Source of the DNA: Candidatus Sumerlaeia bacterium
GTDB lineage: Bacteria; Sumerlaeota; Sumerlaeia; SLMS01; JAHLLQ01
DNA length: 47,240 bases
Assembly (NCBI GenBank): GCA_028284075.1
Contig: JANQSL010000237.1
Location: forward strand, 1 to 47,240
Reading direction: 5' to 3'
Position 1 is the stretch's first letter. Each line of letters opens with the position of its first letter. The position numbers and the translations under genes were made by a program. Positions 42,167-47,240 of this stretch are shown here, in pieces. The notes under the pieces are model-generated. The model was not told the origin of the DNA, ran no database searches, and saw nothing but the letters and a program-made list of their open reading frames with translations.

Positions 42167-45100
42167 ATGTTTACCGCAGCCATCGGAAAATCCATGATTC
42201 ACAGGGCCATGGCAGGCCTTGTCGCAGTAACCACCCTCTGTGTCTCGACTCTTGCAGCCCAGACGACTTTGAGCAATGGACAGACTGTCAGCGATACCGT
42301 GGCAAAGGGCGAATGGGATCATTACCAGCTGGCAATACCTGTCGGCGCCACATCTCTGACGGTGACAATGACCGGCGATCATGACGCCGACCTTTACGTT
42401 CGCGAAGGAAATCAACCCACCACAGGCGATTGGGATTTCAGACCTTATGATGGCAACTCCAACGAGGTTGTGACAATTGATCTCTCAACAAACCCTCCTC
42501 TCGCGGCGGGTGCGAATTATCATATTTCAGTAAACGGTTACAGTCCAGATACCGTATCCTATCAACTGAACGCCACGGCGAGTGGCGGAGTTGGAGGAGT
42601 TGTCACGGTGTCCAGGGACAGTGCGGGAAGTGCTTCCGGCCTGACGGTTCAGCCATCCTCCTCCGATGCCATCAACGGCCAGACCGGAACAAAGATCAGT
42701 GGTGGTTTTCATTCGGCGGTAACAAACCCCGCTGACAAGGAGCCTGCCTTTACTGACGGTTCATCTCTGGGAAGCCTGACGGGTCTGCTCATGGACTACC
42801 CAGGGGAAAACACTGCCGCATGGAGCGGATACTGGACTCTCGGATCGGGTGACAAAGATCTTACCGAGATTCGAGTCTTCTCGGGGAATGGCGGCGCCGA
42901 CAGCAGAGTCTATCATCACTACGACGTTTACACGACTACGGATTCAACGGTCTCCTCCTCTTCCACGTGGACCCTTCTTGTCGAGGAAGTTGCCTCAGCG
43001 AACTTCGGAACACTCAATGACGGTTCCACTCAGGCCACATACACATCGGTGGCACGCGATACGGGTGTTCTCGCGGAGAACGTGACCGGTGTCCGGTTCG
43101 ACCTCTATTCAGCCGGCGCCCTGGACACGAAGTGCCACGATGACTGGAACTCCGGCAACGGTGACGACCGCGACAGCTATGCTGCAGCGTTTGTCTCGCC
43201 TCTGGTTTACGAAATTGATGTCTTCACAGAGGACTCAGGTTCAGGTCTCACTCCACAGCTTGTGAACATCGATCCGCTGGGAGCACCGGCAAACACTGTC
43301 TGGAAGGTGCACGCCTCTCCCTCGTTGAACGTTCGCAGCCAGCCGACAATCAGTTCAACGGTGGTCGGATCGCTTGCGGAAAACGCGACTGTCGCGGGAG
43401 ATTACTATGTGGTTCTGGAAACCGACGAAGAATGGTTGCAAATTGACTATAGCGGAAGTCCGGCGTGGATCAGCCGAACCGGAGTCAGCCGTGTTCATCC
43501 GGATAACGAAGCAAGTATCGCCGCGCACACAAACATTCCGTACGGCGATGCGATTGTAAACCGCTGGTGGGGTTTACCCATCAGCTATGCCCCAACGGAC
43601 CTGGTAACGGTTCCCGCCGGCTATACAAGCGGTTCACAGCAACTCCGGCCCGCCGCCGCCTCTTCGGTTCAGAGCCTCATTGATGCCGCCGCAGCGGACG
43701 GACACAGCCTTAAAGCGGGTTCTTCATACCGTTCCGGCAGTGCACAGAAGACAATCTATGACAGCAATGTTGCGGCTCATGGACTCAACCAGCGCATCAG
43801 CGCGCCTCCCGGCCACAGCGAACACCAGCTCGGTGCAACAGTGGACTTCATTGACCCGTCGGACAGTCAGTTTCTCGAGACCACGGACCCGGCTTATCTG
43901 TGGCTTGCCGCAAACGGCCCGAGCTATGGATGGGAGCAGACTTACACCGCCAACAACGAAGACCAAACCGGCTATGTCGAAGAGCCGTGGCACTGGCGCT
44001 ACTTCGGCACACCGGTCACTCCAACGCCAACGCCGACGCCGACTCCCGATCCAGGTGCAACGATTCTGACAAGTGGTGTGGGAGTCTCCGACACCGTTGC
44101 TCAGGGTACATGGGATCATTATGTTATCTATGTCCCGGCCAACGGGACTGAGCTTGAAATCGTCATGACCGGCGACAATGACGCGGACATGTATGTGAAG
44201 CGCGGTGCCCAGCCCACACTTTCCGACTACGATTTCCGTCCGTACAATGGTGACTCAAACGAGACCGTGGTGATTGATGGCTCTTCATCTCCGGCTCTTG
44301 TGAGTGACGAGTATTATTACATCTCCATCAACGGATTCAGCGAAACCACGGTCAGCTATACCGTCACCGCCACGACAACGCTCGACGGTTCCACGAATCT
44401 GCAGAACGGCGAATTCGAGGGAACCTACACCGCCGGTATCGCTCCCAACTGGGTTTCGTGGGCTGCGCCCGGTTCCACCACGATCAGCTTCAACCGTGCA
44501 AGCCTCAACAAATACGAAGGCAGCCACAGCCAGTACTGGTACCGCGACGATGGTGAGGTGTTTAAGGGCGGTGTGTATCAACAAGTACCTGTAACAACCG
44601 GCAAGCACTATCGCATCCGGGCCCGGATGAAACGTCAGGGAACAAACCCGGATCAGGTGATGGCCTTTGGTGTGGACCTGACGGGCGGGACCGACGGCAA
44701 GGCGGCCTCCGTGGACTATAAGCAGTTGACGGCGACCCGTGCAAACCACTGGGCGGCCTTTGACAAGGTCTATACGGCAACGGGCAGCACTCTGACACTG
44801 TTCGCAAGCGGCGGTTTGGCAAACGCGGGCGGCAGCTACAATTATTTCTATGTGGATTACGTGACGATGGAGGAGGTTCCAACCTCCACCCAGCCCCCCG
44901 CCATTGAGGTGACCAATGACATCACGCGCCCCGAGCTGAAGTGCCTGACGTCCCTTGTCTACTATCCGTGGACGGGAAATCAGTTTACGTCGTCTGTTGC
45001 CTCGGAAGTCGGAAATCTTGGCGTCGACATGGTCCGGGTTGAGATCATTCGCGAGAGCGACGGCTCTATCAACTACACGGCCTATGATGAATTGGTGGAT

Positions 45101-47240
45101 CATGCCGCCGCGCATGGCATCGAAGTGCTGGCATTGCTCGATTATTCGACAGTTGCCGCCGCGAGCAGCGACGAGTGGGCAACCCAGGCCTTCCGCGATG
45201 CCTTTGTCGCCAGGACAGAGGAAATCGTCAGTCACTATGTCAACCGTACCAACAAGATTCGGACGTGGGAGATCTGGAATGAACCGGACCTGGATGTGTC
45301 AGCGGATGGAGGACCGGATTATCGTATCGAACCGGCAGGCTTCGGTTCATTGATGGTCGCCACCTATGACGCCATCAAGGCTATCGATCCCGATGCAACG
45401 GTTGTCATGGGCGGTATCTCGCCCAAGGGGTTCCAATACAGTGAAAACTACATGCAGGATCTCTATGGCACGACAGCGATCCAGAATTACTACAGTGCAA
45501 ACGGTCAAAATCCCTGGGATGTGGTCGGATGCCATCCCTACCCGGAGATCTTCACAGCTCCGGTGCCTGGCCTGGCAAACGTTCTCAATGAGCGTTTCAA
45601 GTCCACATTAAATGCCAACGGTGACCGTGAAACACCCGTTTGGATTACAGAACTCGGATGGAGCACCTTCGCCGTGAGCGAGGCCAGTCAGGATACGTAT
45701 CTGCTCGATTCGTTCCTGCTGTTGGATCAACTCGTCGACTATGAATATCCGGAAGACGGGCCTTACGTTGAGCGCTATTTCTGGTTTCACCATCGCGACT
45801 TTGTAACCGGCGGCGCCGATTTGTGGGGGCTGCAGAACTCGGATGGCAGTTCGAACAAGCCTTCCTATCAGACGTTTGCGGATCTCGGAACATCCACACC
45901 GATTCCCACACCGACACCAACGCCCACCCCAACGCCAACTCCCACCCCGACACCGACACCAACGCCGACTCCCACCCCAACACCGACACCGACACCCACG
46001 GCAACACCGACACCCACACCGACGCCCACACCCTCACCGACTCCTCCGGGAGGCATGTATGGCGGGGTTGATCCGAACAATCTCGGCAAAGGTATGTGGA
46101 TCTGGCGGATGATTCCAACGTACGATAATCTGGGTATTCCTCAGGGCGATGTCGACGCGCTGATGCAGCATTTCCAGGATCATGACATCGAATGGCTCAC
46201 TATCAAGGCCGGTGACGGCACGGCGAAGTGGGACGGCACCAATGGAAGGCCGGATAACTTCAATACCACAATCATTGATTCCGCCCATGCTCACGGCATG
46301 AAGGTTTTCGCGTGGACTTATGTTTACGGTGAGGATCCCGTTGCGGAAGCAGCCGTTTATACATGGGCGCTTGGCCTCGGAGCTGACGGTGCCATCATTG
46401 ACGCCGAAGGTGAGTACAAGGGCAAATACACTGAAGCGACGACGCTGGCTTCAACGATCAAAAACGCGTATCCAAATCACTTCCTGGCATACGCGCCCTA
46501 TACTTACATTCAGTATCATCTTTCATATCCCTGGATCGAGTTTGCGGAAGTCTGTGATGCAGTCATGCCACAGGTCTACTGGGCCACCATCGGCGTCACG
46601 CCGGAGCAGGCCGTACGCGATATGAACTACAACTATAACCTCTACTACAGCCGCTGGCTGGCGGACGGCCATGACGTTGCCAAACCGGTCATTCCTATTG
46701 GTCAGACGTACGGTGCTTCCGTGGCCGAGGAGGTTGAACGCTGGTTTGTCGCCATCAACAACGATCCGAATCCAGTGTTGGGCGGCTACGGCGGAACAAG
46801 CTTCTGGAGCGCGCAACACATGACCGTGGAGGATCTTGACAAAGTGCGGGACGGCAAAGTCGATCCGAACCTCGGCGTGCCCGCGGGCACGGTAATTGTC
46901 GACGATCTCGATCCCGAGTTCTCAGTAGTTAGTGGAACCTGGACTCAAAGCACCAACGTTCCGCTGTGGTACAGCTTTTCCTACCACTGGGCGAACTCGG
47001 GAGCCGGTTCCGCCGTTGTTCGCTGGAGCCCGAGCCTCACCACCAACGAATATGAGGTGTTCGCCTGGTACAATGAAGCCACCAGCCGCCCAACAAATGC
47101 ACCTTACACGGTGCATCACACCGGTGGAACGACAACCGTGGCAGTCGACCAAACCGTCAATGGCCGTCAGTGGGTTTCCCTCGGAACATTCAATCTTGAC
47201 GGGTCATCAAAGATTGAATTGAGCAACAATGCCAACGGTA
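42167..47240 (+). CDS. Giant secreted multi-domain hydrolase (3' partial): PPC, SH3b, VanY, PPC, GH, PT linker, barrel, golvesin-like
   Basis: Open for 1691 codons to the window edge without a stop. The ATG has AGGAGG upstream and begins a signal peptide ([14 protein letters not shown]). In order: a PPC domain (about 38-135); a jelly-roll-like domain (145-365); SH3b (about 376-445); a VanY/M15-type DD-carboxypeptidase with zinc motif [11 protein letters not shown] (H553, D560) and EPWHWRY (E606, H609); a TP linker; a second PPC (about 632-740); a carbohydrate-binding-like domain; a clan-A-type glycosidase barrel with WEIWNEPD (E1039) and ITELGW (E1162); a Pro-Thr linker (about 1243-1292); a second barrel-like domain ([24 protein letters not shown]); and a golvesin-like domain at the edge. 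It probably degrades peptidoglycan and a linked polysaccharide outside the cell. Confidence 0.9.
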   Translation, partial: MFTAAIGKSMIHRAMAGLVAVTTLCVSTLAAQTTLSNGQTVSDTVAKGEWDHYQLAIPVGATSLTVTMTGDHDADLYVREGNQPTTGDWDFRPYDGNSNEVVTIDLSTNPPLAAGANYHISVNGYSPDTVSYQLNATASGGVGGVVTVSRDSAGSASGLTVQPSSSDAINGQTGTKISGGFHSAVTNPADKEPAFTDGSSLGSLTGLLMDYPGENTAAWSGYWTLGSGDKDLTEIRVFSGNGGADSRVYHHYDVYTTTDSTVSSSSTWTLLVEEVASANFGTLNDGSTQATYTSVARDTGVLAENVTGVRFDLYSAGALDTKCHDDWNSGNGDDRDSYAAAFVSPLVYEIDVFTEDSGSGLTPQLVNIDPLGAPANTVWKVHASPSLNVRSQPTISSTVVGSLAENATVAGDYYVVLETDEEWLQIDYSGSPAWISRTGVSRVHPDNEASIAAHTNIPYGDAIVNRWWGLPISYAPTDLVTVPAGYTSGSQQLRPAAASSVQSLIDAAAADGHSLKAGSSYRSGSAQKTIYDSNVAAHGLNQRISAPPGHSEHQLGATVDFIDPSDSQFLETTDPAYLWLAANGPSYGWEQTYTANNEDQTGYVEEPWHWRYFGTPVTPTPTPTPTPDPGATILTSGVGVSDTVAQGTWDHYVIYVPANGTELEIVMTGDNDADMYVKRGAQPTLSDYDFRPYNGDSNETVVIDGSSSPALVSDEYYYISINGFSETTVSYTVTATTTLDGSTNLQNGEFEGTYTAGIAPNWVSWAAPGSTTISFNRASLNKYEGSHSQYWYRDDGEVFKGGVYQQVPVTTGKHYRIRARMKRQGTNPDQVMAFGVDLTGGTDGKAASVDYKQLTATRANHWAAFDKVYTATGSTLTLFASGGLANAGGSYNYFYVDYVTMEEVPTSTQPPAIEVTNDITRPELKCLTSLVYYPWTGNQFTSSVASEVGNLGVDMVRVEIIRESDGSINYTAYDELVDHAAAHGIEVLALLDYSTVAAASSDEWATQAFRDAFVARTEEIVSHYVNRTNKIRTWEIWNEPDLDVSADGGPDYRIEPAGFGSLMVATYDAIKAIDPDATVVMGGISPKGFQYSENYMQDLYGTTAIQNYYSANGQNPWDVVGCHPYPEIFTAPVPGLANVLNERFKSTLNANGDRETPVWITELGWSTFAVSEASQDTYLLDSFLLLDQLVDYEYPEDGPYVERYFWFHHRDFVTGGADLWGLQNSDGSSNKPSYQTFADLGTSTPIPTPTPTPTPTPTPTPTPTPTPTPTPTPTPTPTATPTPTPTPTPSPTPPGGMYGGVDPNNLGKGMWIWRMIPTYDNLGIPQGDVDALMQHFQDHDIEWLTIKAGDGTAKWDGTNGRPDNFNTTIIDSAHAHGMKVFAWTYVYGEDPVAEAAVYTWALGLGADGAIIDAEGEYKGKYTEATTLASTIKNAYPNHFLAYAPYTYIQYHLSYPWIEFAEVCDAVMPQVYWATIGVTPEQAVRDMNYNYNLYYSRWLADGHDVAKPVIPIGQTYGASVAEEVERWFVAINNDPNPVLGGYGGTSFWSAQHMTVEDLDKVRDGKVDPNLGVPAGTVIVDDLDPEFSVVSGTWTQSTNVPLWYSFSYHWANSGAGSAVVRWSPSLTTNEYEVFAWYNEATSRPTNAPYTVHHTGGTTTVAVDQTVNGRQWVSLGTFNLDGSSKIELSNNANG
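45892..46046 (+). repeat. Pro-Thr linker simple repeat inside the giant gene
   Basis: About 50 codons of near-perfect alternation of ACN and CCN (Thr-Pro), a hexanucleotide-type simple repeat. It encodes a stiff, extended linker between the glycosidase and the following barrel-like domain. A shorter version (44026-44052) follows the VanY domain. Confidence 0.9.

Noticed and set aside
45868-46089. Val-Gly repeat frame on the minus strand
   Set aside because: It is only the complement of the Thr-Pro linker repeat in the giant gene.
1-47240. CRISPR arrays, tRNA, rRNA, insertion sequences, prophage
   Set aside because: I looked through the gaps and found no spaced direct repeats, cloverleaf-like segments or mobile-element genes.

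Overview
The window is protein-dense bacterial chromosomal DNA of moderately high GC with about 38 genes. I see no tRNA, rRNA, CRISPR array, transposase or phage gene. Secretion signals, lipoboxes and many very large secreted multidomain proteins point to a Gram-negative-type envelope. The mix of golvesin-like, PPC, FG-GAP, G8 and PT-linker surface proteins with a membrane-tailed ECF sigma factor suggests an uncultured lineage near the Sumerlaeota/Planctomycetes/Hydrogenedentes-type phyla. That placement is inference and cannot be settled here.

Layout. 1-2762: the 3' part of a secreted M1-type metallopeptidase and a coupled small gene. 2769-7483 (minus strand): a housekeeping block read glmU, prs, rplY, with a terminator after rplY and then rmuC. 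7594-15539 (minus): a long run of poorly known envelope genes: an acidic TPR protein, a BFD-type iron-sulfur protein, a Pro-rich membrane-anchored protein, a DPFGGG-repeat secreted protein, two paralogous helical proteins flanking a ~1066-residue repeat lipoprotein, and a 43-residue membrane protein. 15818-20909: three different MscS-type channels, a small membrane protein and a pseudo-receiver/PATAN protein. 21024-23350: an NtrC-type response regulator and a STAS/HATPase partner-switch pair. 23551-28691: a predicted inactive trypsin-like protein coupled to an active-looking protease with several PDZ domains, then a YyaL-type thioredoxin-fold protein. 28871-31160: an ankyrin protein, an ECF sigma factor with a membrane tail and a small secreted protein. 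31585-37035: an FG-GAP surface protein convergent with a G8/CEMIP-like secreted beta-helix protein, with a large stem-loop between them. 37212-38812: an ArsR-SRPBCC-TfoX-membrane protein operon with a promoter/operator that can be read directly. 39125-40381: an anSME-like radical SAM enzyme. 40697-47240: a secreted amidase and a giant open reading frame that leaves the window without a stop.

The most striking content is the giant protein from 42167. One secreted chain carries two PPC domains, an SH3b domain, a VanY-type DD-carboxypeptidase, a clan-A-type glycoside hydrolase, a Pro-Thr linker, a second barrel-like module and a golvesin-like domain. Together with the amidase upstream it looks like a cell-wall or polysaccharide degrading set. 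The envelope gene block at 7.6-15.5 kb, with its paralogous bookend proteins around a repeat lipoprotein, is the best candidate for an undescribed multi-protein system.
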